Assembly: GCA_017381835.1 (NCBI GenBank)
Contig: JAFOBK010000133.1
Span: 1 to 5,552 of the forward strand
DNA length: 5,552 bases
Direction of reading: 5' to 3'
Source: Oscillospiraceae bacterium
GTDB taxonomy: Bacteria; Bacillota_A; Clostridia; Oscillospirales; Oscillospiraceae
The notes under the pieces: generated by a model
Seen by the model: only the letters and a program-made list of their open reading frames with translations
Databases searched by the model: none
What the model was told of the DNA's origin: nothing
Made by a program: the position numbers and the translations under genes
Part shown: positions 1 through 5,094 of the stretch, one piece after another
Layout of the letters: each line of letters opens with the position of its first letter
Position numbering within the stretch: position 1 is the stretch's first letter

Positions 1-766
1 CGATGTTGACATTTTCCTTCTCCATAACGCCGATGTTGGCCTCGGTGTCGATGGGACGGGGAGTGCCGAACATAACGTCGGAGAACTCGGTACCCATCAT
101 GGAGCCGCCCCAGCCGTCGGACAGACCTGCGCGCAGGGACTGACGGATCAGAGCCTCTGCCAGGGAGGAGTTACCCATATGGGTCATGTGCATAGCGGTT
201 GCAATTTCGCGGTCGATAGCGCGGGGCATGATCTCAGCCTTGCGCCACAGTTCCTTGGTGTGCTCGGGAGCACGCTGAGCGAACTTCTGCTCGCCGAAGG
301 GGAAGCCGTACTCCAGCAGACCGATCTCAGCCATCTCGTGAGCCAGATCGTAAATGTCCTTACCTTCGGTTTCGACGCCCCATTCCTTAGCAATGCGGAT
401 CAGCTTATCAGCATCCTTGATCTGATAGTTGCCGCCTTCGCGGGTCTGGTGCAGGGTGTGCATGATTTCACGGCCGTGGTCAGAGTGTGCAGCGGTACCG
501 CCGACGGTGAAACGCAGATAGTTACGTGCAACGATACCGTGCACGTCGCAGCCACAGATACCTCTGGGGCTCTTGGGGGTGATGCGGCAGGGGCCCATGG
601 AGCAGATACGGCAGCAGGTACCACCTTCACCGAATCCACAATGGGGAGTCTGATTCTTGACTCTCTGCTGCCAGGTGTCAGCGCCAACCTTGGTTGCGGT
701 TTCCAGCAACTGGTTTGTGGCAGCTTCCATCTCTTCGACAGTCGTAGTGAATGCCCAATCCTTCAA
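1..766 (-). CDS. cooS: Anaerobic Ni-Fe carbon monoxide dehydrogenase catalytic subunit, N-terminal part
   Basis: The product interconverts CO and CO2 (CO + H2O = CO2 + 2H+ + 2e-) in the cytoplasm, either alone with a ferredoxin partner or within the Wood-Ljungdahl pathway. The frame reads MKDWAFTTTVEEME and carries the family's N-terminal iron-sulfur signature around residues 41-74 (PHCGFGEGGTCCRICSMGPC, then RI and a later GICGC). By homology Cys43 and Cys51 bind the D-cluster shared between subunits, and Cys52, Cys55, Cys60 and Cys71 bind the B-cluster. Further family motifs are the AxHSDHGREIMHTL stretch, DREIATAMHMTHMG and MFGTPRPIDTEANIGV. The visible 255 codons are about 40% of the usual ~630 residues; the window ends just before the expected HGHNP-type C-cluster histidine. 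I chose TTG at 764-766 because AGGAGG lies 8 nt upstream; the first in-frame ATG (codon 13) has no such site and would remove conserved sequence. A monofunctional CooS and an ACS-linked AcsA cannot be told apart here. Confidence 0.95.
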   Translation of the reverse strand, partial: MKDWAFTTTVEEMEAATNQLLETATKVGADTWQQRVKNQTPHCGFGEGGTCCRICSMGPCRITPKSPRGICGCDVHGIVARNYLRFTVGGTAAHSDHGREIMHTLHQTREGGNYQIKDADKLIRIAKEWGVETEGKDIYDLAHEMAEIGLLEYGFPFGEQKFAQRAPEHTKELWRKAEIMPRAIDREIATAMHMTHMGNSSLAEALIRQSLRAGLSDGWGGSMMGTEFSDVMFGTPRPIDTEANIGVMEKENVNI

Positions 767-780
767 TGTGATTTCCTCCT
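764..780 (-). promoter_or_regulatory. Ribosome binding site and TTG start of cooS
   Basis: On the minus strand AGGAGG (775-780) is followed by 8 nt and then TTG (764-766), which opens straight into the conserved CooS frame. No in-frame ATG lies at a usable distance, so this strong site decides a non-ATG start. Confidence 0.85.
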
Positions 781-837
781 ATATACATGATTGTAATGCC
801 AATAAAAGATACTATCGACACATACTGTATCAGCATT

Positions 838-866
838 ATTTTACTCCGTTTACACCCTAAAGTCAA
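838..866 (-). promoter_or_regulatory. Promoter of cooS
   Basis: On the minus strand TTGACT (861-866) and TAAAAT (838-843) are separated by exactly 17 nt, a near-consensus sigma-70/SigA promoter. Transcription would begin near 831, leaving a leader of about 65 nt. The leader begins with a small inverted repeat, GATAC (minus strand, 827-831) and GTATC (808-812), close enough to the start point to be an operator or a 5' hairpin; this last reading is weak. Confidence 0.75.
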
Positions 867-876
867 TTGATGTTTT

Positions 877-927
877 AGCCACAAAAATGCAGGTTTTCCA
901 CATCCCCCCAAGGGGGATTTTGTGGCT
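877..927. promoter_or_regulatory. Long inverted repeat upstream of the cooS promoter
   Basis: Perfect 10-bp arms AGCCACAAAA (877-886) and TTTTGTGGCT (918-927) enclose a second palindrome, ATCCCCC CAA GGGGGAT (902-918). The right arm and the inner palindrome share one base, so they can nest almost completely. The whole lies just upstream of the -35 box (861-866), where an activator or repressor could bind. It does not match the CooA site (TGTCA-N6-TGACA) or a clean Rex site that I know. It could also be a decayed repeat. The structure is seen; the regulatory role is inferred. Confidence 0.45.
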
Positions 928-995
928 TTTGTCGATTATGGTATGGAAGGCATATTAAGTTTGATATGTGAAGCAATTGTTTTCATATAGCGGAG

Positions 996-1031
996 GGAAA
1001 AGAAGAGGCCTTCCCCGCCGGGGAAGGCCTC
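996..1031 (-). terminator. Rho-independent terminator of lrgAB
   Basis: A perfect 12-bp stem, GAGGCCTTCCCC (1005-1016) and GGGGAAGGCCTC (1020-1031), closes a 3-nt loop and is followed on the minus strand by a T-rich tract (TTCTTTTCCC). It starts 5 nt after the lrgB stop, so it should end the lrgAB transcript before the cooS promoter. Confidence 0.9.
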
Positions 1032-1035
1032 CTGG

Positions 1036-1728
1036 TTAAATCAGGGTTAGTACGATGGGGAAAACCACCGCGGTGAGAATACCGGCCACAGCCAGGCTCA
1101 GACTGCTGACGGCACCGGTGAGGGGATCCACCTCCATGGCACGGGAAGTGCCGATCACATGGGAGGCGGTGCCGAAGCCCACACCCTGGGCCACCGGGTC
1201 GGTGATTTTAAGCCACTTGCACAGAGCGCTGCCGCTGAGGTTACCCAAAATGCCGGTGATGATAATGGCAAATGTGGTCAGGGCGGAGATGCCGCCGTTT
1301 TGCTCGGACAGCACCAGGCCAATGGCCGTTGTGATGGACTTGGGCAGCAGAGAAACGGTCATCACATCCTCCAGCCGGAACAGCCGGCAGAGGAGCAAAA
1401 TGGAGCCTAAACTTACAAAAACACCGGCAAAAATGCCAATTAAAATGGCGGGAAGGTGCTTTTTCAGAACCTTCAGCTGCTCATAAAGGGGAATGGCCAG
1501 GCATACCGTGGCGGGGGTCAGCAGCCAGGAGATGCCGGCGGTGCCCTTCTGGTAGACTTGCAGATCAAAGCCGGTGAGCAAAATGATGCCGATGGACAAA
1601 ACCGTTGCGATGAGAAGGGGATTGCACAGGGCGTGCTTGAACTTCTTCTGACACCACAGACCGAATTGATAGGTGCCTAAAGTCAGCACCAGAGGGAACA
1701 GAGAAATGCCTTCCAGGAATTCAGCCAT
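1036..1728 (-). CDS. lrgB: LrgB/CidB-family membrane protein
   Basis: A 230-aa integral membrane protein, full length for the family. It is very hydrophobic, with likely transmembrane segments near residues 11-27, 36-54, 66-82, 95-117, 124-141, 147-170 and 205-230. Family motifs are present: TPATVCLAIPLY (71-82), LLPKSITTAIG (127-137), GGISALTTFAIIITGILG (145-162) and GTASHVIGTSRA (186-197). LrgB works with LrgA; the pair was first described as a holin/antiholin-like modulator of murein hydrolase activity, and in Bacillus subtilis (PftAB) and Streptococcus mutans it is tied to pyruvate transport, while plant plastids use a LrgA-LrgB fusion for glycolate/glycerate. Which role applies here cannot be read from sequence. 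The start codon ATG overlaps the end of lrgA (shared ATGGCTGA), and a purine stretch AAAGGGGG upstream inside lrgA could serve as its ribosome site, so coupled translation is likely. Confidence 0.93.
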   Translation of the reverse strand: MAEFLEGISLFPLVLTLGTYQFGLWCQKKFKHALCNPLLIATVLSIGIILLTGFDLQVYQKGTAGISWLLTPATVCLAIPLYEQLKVLKKHLPAILIGIFAGVFVSLGSILLLCRLFRLEDVMTVSLLPKSITTAIGLVLSEQNGGISALTTFAIIITGILGNLSGSALCKWLKITDPVAQGVGFGTASHVIGTSRAMEVDPLTGAVSSLSLAVAGILTAVVFPIVLTLI

Positions 1729-2083
1729 TGTGCTTGCCCCCTTTCTTTCTCATGATGCCCTGGGTGATCAGACCGCTGATGGCAAACACCAGGAAGGTGG
1801 TGGATACGCAGATAATGACGATGGCGGCAACCTTGGGGCCTACGATGCCCCAGTATTCCAAAATCCGGACTGCCGGGGGCACGAAGAGAATGGGCATAAT
1901 GCCGGTGAGGAAGGAGGAGACCTCCTTTACCGCTTCGGTTTTCAGTACGCCGGTGCCCAGGGCGATCAGCATCAGCACGATGCCGTAAATGGCTGCGGGA
2001 ATGGGGAAGGGGATGATGGCAGACAGCAGCTCACCCAGGGCGGTAAAGGCCAGGATAATGACGATCTGCTTTACGTATTTCAT
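1721..2083 (-). CDS. lrgA: LrgA/CidA-family membrane protein
   Basis: A 120-aa small membrane protein, typical length for LrgA. Predicted transmembrane segments lie near residues 6-22, 28-47, 58-77 and 84-106, ending in a basic tail (MRKKGGKH). Family features include IPFPIPAAIYGIVLML (24-39) and the MPILFVPPAVRI motif (63-74), comparable to the LFVPAGVG motif of other members. It is the partner of LrgB in the same membrane system. I chose the ATG at 2081-2083 because GGAGGA sits 7 nt upstream (2091-2096) and because the longer frame starting at 2161 would begin upstream of the probable -10 box. The gene overlaps lrgB by 8 bases. No LytS/LytT two-component regulator, the usual controller of lrgAB, is seen nearby. 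Confidence 0.9.
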   Translation of the reverse strand: MKYVKQIVIILAFTALGELLSAIIPFPIPAAIYGIVLMLIALGTGVLKTEAVKEVSSFLTGIMPILFVPPAVRILEYWGIVGPKVAAIVIICVSTTFLVFAISGLITQGIMRKKGGKHNG

Positions 2084-2114
2084 GACAGCGTCCTCCAATC
2101 GGTTTATTAGAAAA

Positions 2115-2143
2115 ATTTTACCATAATTCCCGCCGTTGCGCAA
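2115..2143 (-). promoter_or_regulatory. Promoter of lrgAB
   Basis: On the minus strand TTGCGC (2138-2143) and TAAAAT (2115-2120) are 17 nt apart, and the -10 is preceded by TGG, an extended -10 arrangement that compensates for the weaker -35. The leader would be about 25-30 nt. The -35 lies inside a perfect 10-bp palindrome GTTGCGCAAC (2135-2144), a possible operator. Confidence 0.65.
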
Positions 2144-2186
2144 CACAATTCCCATTATCACCGTCCCTGCAATTTCGCACCCAATG

Positions 2187-2221
2187 CGCCCTACGGCTTC
2201 TAACCCAGTGCGTCCTATTTA
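2187..2221. repeat. Decayed element end plus first copy of the 25-nt spacer repeat
   Basis: GCGCCCTACGG (2187-2196) resembles the right-hand end (..CCCCTACG) of the palindromic elements in block 2, so it is probably the remnant of a lost element. It is followed by spacer copy S1 (2196-2221: CTTCTAAC, CAGTGCGTCC, TATTTA). The same order, element end then spacer then complete element, recurs at 5060-5095. Confidence 0.6.
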
Positions 2222-2483
2222 TGTAGGGGAGGGTCTTGACCCTCCCGCACAGAATGCACCACCGTATTTGCCGATACCCAATGTGGAAACGCAGAATACT
2301 CCGTTCCTTGTCATCCTGAGTGAGCGCAGCGAATCGAAGGATCCTGGCAGTATCGATGGTGCGAAGATCCTTCGACTCCCGCTGGTCGCTCAGGATGACA
2401 GACTTGGAAGACAGTTTCATTTCGCCGAAAACGTTGAAAAACGCAAGATCCTACTGCCGGGAGGGTCAAGACCCTCCCCTACA
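2222..2483. repeat. Composite palindromic element, copy A (262 bp, MITE/REP-like)
   Basis: The ends are perfect 26-bp terminal inverted repeats, 2222-2247 and 2458-2483 (TGTAGGGG ... CCCTCCCG and its complement). Each end is itself a hairpin (GGGAGGGTC TT GACCCTCCC). Inside lie a copy of a 25-nt interspersed module (about 2264-2290), an inner inverted repeat (2309-2400), and a more diverged copy of the module (about 2420-2445). A second copy occurs in the same orientation at 5095-5358, with a 53-nt identical run at the left end (2206-2258, including spacer) and a 44-nt identical run around the inner left arm (2300-2343). No protein frame is plausible, so any movement would need a transposase acting in trans. 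The short open frames across it are by-products. Confidence 0.85.
2309..2400. repeat. Inner inverted repeat of copy A
   Basis: The 35-nt arms 2309-2343 (TGTCATCCTGAG ... TCGAAGGATC) and 2366-2400 (GATCCTTCGA ... CTCAGGATGACA) match at 28 of 35 positions, perfectly for the outer 12 and inner 10. They flank a 22-nt loop (2344-2365). The TGTCATCCTGAG/CGAAGGATC motif belongs to a widespread type of bacterial intergenic repeat. As RNA it would form a long hairpin on either strand. Confidence 0.85.
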
Positions 2484-2535
2484 AATTCTAACGCAGTGCG
2501 ATCAATAATGTAGGGCGGGGGCTTGCTCCCGCCGG
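2484..2535. repeat. Spacer copy S2 plus a lone left element end
   Basis: Spacer 2484-2508 contains the palindrome ACGCAGTGCG and is followed by TGTAGGGC and the hairpin GGCGGGGGC TT GCTCCCGCC (2514-2533). This looks like the left end of an element whose right end is missing. Its sequence closely matches the left end of the 72-bp element at 4859. It lies just downstream of the amylase operon terminator. Confidence 0.7.
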
Positions 2536-2544
2536 AAACGATGT

Positions 2545-2584
2545 AAAAAACGGAAAAAGGGAACAGCGTTGCGGCTGTTCCCTT
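2545..2584 (-). terminator. Rho-independent terminator of the amylase operon
   Basis: The 11-bp stem AAGGGAACAGC (2557-2567) and GCTGTTCCCTT (2574-2584) closes a 6-nt loop. On the minus strand it runs into TTTTTCCGTTTTTT. It begins 5 nt after the stop of the 56-aa gene. Confidence 0.9.
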
Positions 2585-2588
2585 GAGG

Positions 2589-2759
2589 TCAATTTTCCAG
2601 TTCCTGAATGGATTTTGCGATGAGGCAGTTGGCGGTATGAGGACAGTTTTCGTAGCAGCAGTCCACTTCCGCGATCTTGCCGTCCTCCAGGATCACTTCC
2701 ACCATTCTGGAAGCATCGGTGGTGCGGCAGTAGCCGCTTAAGAATACTTCTTTTTCCAT
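2589..2759 (-). CDS. Small cysteine-rich protein of unknown function (56 aa)
   Basis: The protein begins MEKEVFLSGYCRTTDASRM and ends AKSIQELEN. I do not recognise a named family. It has five cysteines in 56 residues: Cys11 and a C-terminal cluster Cys34-Cys35-x3-Cys39-x5-Cys45 (DCCYENCPHTANC), which with His41 could hold a metal or an iron-sulfur cluster; this is inference. There is no signal peptide or membrane segment, so it is probably cytosolic. The ATG directly follows the TAA of the amylase gene (TAAATG), and GGAGG lies 8 nt upstream inside the amylase reading frame, so translation is probably coupled. A terminator follows within 5 nt. The strong ribosome site, codon-like composition and tight placement between gene and terminator support a real gene despite its size. 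Confidence 0.8.
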   Translation of the reverse strand: MEKEVFLSGYCRTTDASRMVEVILEDGKIAEVDCCYENCPHTANCLIAKSIQELEN

Positions 2760-4604
2760 TTACACTTCCTCCGTGATGCAGAAGCCCATGGGGCCCAAAC
2801 ACAGCCAGTCAGGAGCCACAGTCTGCAGATTGTGACCCAGCAGAACCGTGCCTGCGGGGATCTCCCAGGGATCGGAATTCCGGTTTACATAAATCTTAAC
2901 CTTCCGGCCGTTCAGGGTGCGCTTAAAGCCCAGGTGCCGGTCACTTGCTTCAAAGAAGGAAATATCACCCAGCCGCAGAACCTCTTCCCGCTTGCGGATA
3001 GCGCCCAGAGATTTAAAATGTGCCATGAGGATGGGTTCTTCAGCGCCCCAGGGGTAGGTGCGGCGGTTGAAGGGATCCTTGTGACCTTCCATACCGGCCT
3101 CGTCACCGTAGTACAGACTGGGGGAGCCGGGGAGCATATACTGGATGAAGGAGGCCATCATCAGCCGTTCGTAGGCCAAATCCAGCCGGTTGCGGGAAAT
3201 ATGCCGCTTGCTGTATTCCTCGCGGCTGCCCTCGAAATCATCCACCAGCCAGGTGAGGATGCGGGGGGTGTCATGGGTACCCAGCAGGTTCATATTGCAC
3301 TGCACCACCTGCTTGGGATAGTTCTCCACAATGGACATGACCGTATCCTTCAGACCGTGACCGTTGTCATGTCCCCGGAGGAAGTTGATGATGGCGGTGC
3401 GGAAGGGATAGTTCATGCAGGAGTCCAGCTCACCGTCGATGAAATAGCGGCGGCGGGTGTCATAGGCGGTCTTGTTGGAGGCATCCTCCCAAACCTCGCC
3501 CATCAGCAGAGCATCGGGCTTGATGGCGCGGATCCGGTTTCTCAGCCGCAGGATGAAGGCATCGGGCAGTTCGTCAGCCACATCCAGCCGGAAGCCGTCG
3601 GCACCCAGCTTCAGCCAGTGAGCCACAACGGAGTCTTCGGCATCGATGATGTAGTCCAAAAATGCCGGATCCATTTTGTTGACGGTGGGTAAGGTATAGA
3701 ATCCCCACCAGCTATTGTAGGAATTGGGGAAATTGTAGAACTGATACCAGGAATAATAGGGGGATTCCTTGGAGCAGTAAGCACCCTTGCCGCCGAAGGT
3801 TCCCTCCCGGTCAAAGTAAAGGGAGTTGGAGCCGGTGTGGGAATATACACCGTCCAGAATCACCTTGATGCCATACTTGTGGGCTTCCTCGCACATGGCC
3901 ACAAAGTCCGCTTCCGTACCCAGCATGGGGTCGGGGGTCTTGTAGTCGCCGGTGTCATAGCGATGGGAGGAGAAGCTCTTGCTGATGGGATTTAGATACA
4001 GGATCGTGGCACCCATATCGGCAATATAATCCATTTTTGCGGTAATGCCCTTAAAATTGCCGCCGTAAAAGTCATTATTCAGCACTTCGCCCTTCTCATC
4101 GGGCTTCCATACCACTTCTTCGTTCCAGTGCTTGTGGACGGTATAGGGTTCCAGCTTTCCAGTCAGGTCGCACTCACCCTGCTTATAGAACCGGTCGGGG
4201 AATACCTGGTAGATGGTAGCGCCCTTGGCCCAGTCGGGGGTGGTGAAGTCAGCGGGCACACAGCTTACCTGCCACAGAGCGCCTGCCTCCATATTGGTGT
4301 CATCTCCCTGCTTAAAGAGGCGGAAGGAGGAGTCGGGCTTAGTCACCCGGAAATAATAAAAATAAAGACCCCGGTCGGCAAGACTGAACTGGCCCCGGAA
4401 CACTACATAGGCACCTTTGGTCTCCACGGGAACCATGGGGACGATCTGCTCGGTGCCGGTATCATCTCTGCGGATGACACATTCTACCGTCAGCGCACCC
4501 ACATTGGCGGGAATGTGGATATTCAGGGTGCAGGCTTCATTGGGGGTCAGCGTGCCGAAAGGATCTTTATGAATGAGTTTTTTGGAATCGTACAGAATGC
4601 GCAT
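2760..4604 (-). CDS. GH13 alpha-glucan hydrolase, neopullulanase/cyclomaltodextrinase type
   Basis: A 614-aa glycoside hydrolase family 13 enzyme, complete. Residues 1 to about 120 form an N-terminal beta-sandwich-like domain; the (beta/alpha)8 barrel begins at WAKGATIYQVFPDRFY (125-140), typical of the neopullulanase, cyclomaltodextrinase and maltogenic amylase group. The conserved regions are all present: DGVYSH (251-256), GFRLDVADEL (337-346) with nucleophile Asp341, LLMGEVWEDASNK (366-378) with acid/base Glu370, and LLGTHDTPR (440-448) with transition-state Asp445. A C-terminal beta domain follows from about 545. It should cut alpha-1,4 (possibly alpha-1,6) links in maltodextrins, pullulan pieces or cyclodextrins. 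No signal peptide or anchor is present, so it probably acts in the cytoplasm on imported oligosaccharides. Start choice: AAGGAG (4611-4616) is 6 nt before the ATG. It is the first gene of an operon with the 56-aa gene. The exact specificity and GH13 subfamily are not decided. Confidence 0.95.
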   Translation of the reverse strand: MRILYDSKKLIHKDPFGTLTPNEACTLNIHIPANVGALTVECVIRRDDTGTEQIVPMVPVETKGAYVVFRGQFSLADRGLYFYYFRVTKPDSSFRLFKQGDDTNMEAGALWQVSCVPADFTTPDWAKGATIYQVFPDRFYKQGECDLTGKLEPYTVHKHWNEEVVWKPDEKGEVLNNDFYGGNFKGITAKMDYIADMGATILYLNPISKSFSSHRYDTGDYKTPDPMLGTEADFVAMCEEAHKYGIKVILDGVYSHTGSNSLYFDREGTFGGKGAYCSKESPYYSWYQFYNFPNSYNSWWGFYTLPTVNKMDPAFLDYIIDAEDSVVAHWLKLGADGFRLDVADELPDAFILRLRNRIRAIKPDALLMGEVWEDASNKTAYDTRRRYFIDGELDSCMNYPFRTAIINFLRGHDNGHGLKDTVMSIVENYPKQVVQCNMNLLGTHDTPRILTWLVDDFEGSREEYSKRHISRNRLDLAYERLMMASFIQYMLPGSPSLYYGDEAGMEGHKDPFNRRTYPWGAEEPILMAHFKSLGAIRKREEVLRLGDISFFEASDRHLGFKRTLNGRKVKIYVNRNSDPWEIPAGTVLLGHNLQTVAPDWLCLGPMGFCITEEV

Positions 4605-4638
4605 AGCAATCTCCTTGGGTTGTTATGTGTCGAATGCT

Positions 4639-4667
4639 ATTATACACCAGTTTAGCAAGAAAGGGAA
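4639..4667 (-). promoter_or_regulatory. Promoter of the amylase operon
   Basis: On the minus strand a perfect -10 TATAAT (4639-4644) stands 17 nt from a weak -35 TTCCCT (4662-4667). The weak -35 would fit a promoter needing an activator. Leader length would be about 28 nt. No clear CcpA (cre) palindrome was seen close by. Confidence 0.6.
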
Positions 4668-4682
4668 GAGAATTTTCGCATA

Positions 4683-4710
4683 GTTGAAAGTGAAAAGTGG
4701 AAAGTGGAAA
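4683..4710. repeat. Short purine tandem repeat
   Basis: Four imperfect 7-nt units follow each other: GTTGAAA, GTGAAAA, GTGGAAA, GTGGAAA. It lies upstream of the amylase promoter. Unit number could vary by slippage. The rest of 4711-4765 is A-rich, and I see nothing else in it. Confidence 0.6.
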
Positions 4711-4765
4711 ATGATGAGGCAAAGAAGAAAATCCAGGGTTTTCGTTTTCAGCTAAAAAAGTATGG

Positions 4766-4811
4766 CATTTCGCCGAAAAACCATGTGGAAACGAAAGTTT
4801 ATACCGCCGGG
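4766..4811. repeat. Interspersed module (TTCGCCGAAAA ... ATGTGGAAACG), solo copy
   Basis: This copy reads CATTTCGCCGAAAAACCATG and continues TGGAAACGAAAG before a CCGCCGGG end. Related copies lie near 2264-2297 and 2418-2449 (within copy A), 4997-5034, 5137-5170 and 5293-5336. The shared core is about 25 nt. It marks the left border of repeat block 2. Confidence 0.65.
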
Positions 4812-4858
4812 CGCTAACCCAGTGCGTCCTACATATTCTAACGAGGTGCGTCCCATTA
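4812..4858. repeat. Two spacer repeats in tandem with a collapsed element between
   Basis: A first spacer (GCTAACCCAGTGCGTCC, from 4813) is followed only by the element-end bases CCTACA (4828-4833) and then by a second spacer (4834-4858: TATTCTAACG, AGGTGCGTCC, CATTA). Elsewhere two spacers are separated by a whole element, so this looks like an element reduced by deletion to its right tip. Confidence 0.5.
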
Positions 4859-4930
4859 TGTAGGGCGGGGGTTTACTCCCGCCGTAAAGATGGTGTGTCA
4901 GATGCGGCGGGACCAAGGCCCCGCCCTACG
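4859..4930. repeat. Short palindromic element, copy C (72 bp)
   Basis: Left end TGTAGGGC with hairpin GGCGGGGGT TT ACTCCCGCC (4864-4883) and right end hairpin GGCGGGACC AA GGCCCCGCC (4906-4925) followed by CTACG. The ends are inverted repeats of each other with a few differences and enclose only 22 nt. It has the same end design as the 262-bp element but a different arm sequence. Confidence 0.7.
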
Positions 4931-4955
4931 ATTTCTAACGCAGTGCGTTCCATTA
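4931..4955. repeat. Spacer copy S5
   Basis: The 25-nt spacer (ATTTCTAACGCAGTGCGT then TCCATTA) separates elements C and D. It contains the perfect 11-nt palindrome ACGCAGTGCGT. Confidence 0.75.
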
Positions 4956-5068
4956 TGTAGGGGCGATCATTGATCGCCCGCACAGCAGGCATTGCCGTAT
5001 TCGCCGAAACCTTTATGTGGAAACGGAAGATTGTACCCCACGGGCCGTCGAGGGCGCCGGCCCCTACG
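4956..5068. repeat. Short palindromic element, copy D (about 113 bp)
   Basis: Left end TGTAGG and hairpin GGGCGATCA T TGATCGCCC (4961-4979); right end CGGGCCGTCG ... CGCCGGCCCCTACG (5041-5068), which forms a similar but less perfect hairpin. The interior carries one interspersed module (4997-5034). The two ends use different arm sequences, so this may be a hybrid of two elements. Confidence 0.6.
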
Positions 5069-5094
5069 GCTTCTAATGCAGTGCGTCCTATTTA
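5069..5094. repeat. Spacer copy S6
   Basis: The 26-nt spacer (GCTTCTAATGCAGTGCGT then CCTATTTA) lies between elements D and B and is nearly identical to S1 in front of copy A. Confidence 0.75.

Noticed and set aside
179..790. Open plus-strand frame of 203 codons across the left end
   Set aside because: It is antisense to cooS, whose protein is clearly recognisable; the plus-strand product resembles nothing and has no ribosome site that fits.
678..911. Minus-strand 77-codon frame spanning the cooS leader and start
   Set aside because: It begins upstream of the cooS promoter and overlaps the cooS N-terminus in another frame; no ribosome site and no recognisable protein.
2084..2161. Longer LrgA starting at 2161
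   Set aside because: The extension includes the probable -10 box, lacks a ribosome site, and adds residues not typical of LrgA; the start at 2083 has GGAGGA at good spacing.
2222..2247. Element-end hairpin as a transcription terminator
   Set aside because: The stem is strong but no T-tract follows on either strand, and proper terminators for the neighbouring operons are present elsewhere.
2118..2513. Short frames across repeat block 1, with a related peptide encoded again at 4967-5155
   Set aside because: The shared peptide (CGRVKTLPYINRTH) is simply the repeat translated at both sites, not a conserved protein.
2832..3692. Long plus-strand frame (286 codons), with another at 4128-4655
   Set aside because: Both are antisense to the GH13 gene, which carries every catalytic motif; long antisense frames are expected from its codon pattern.
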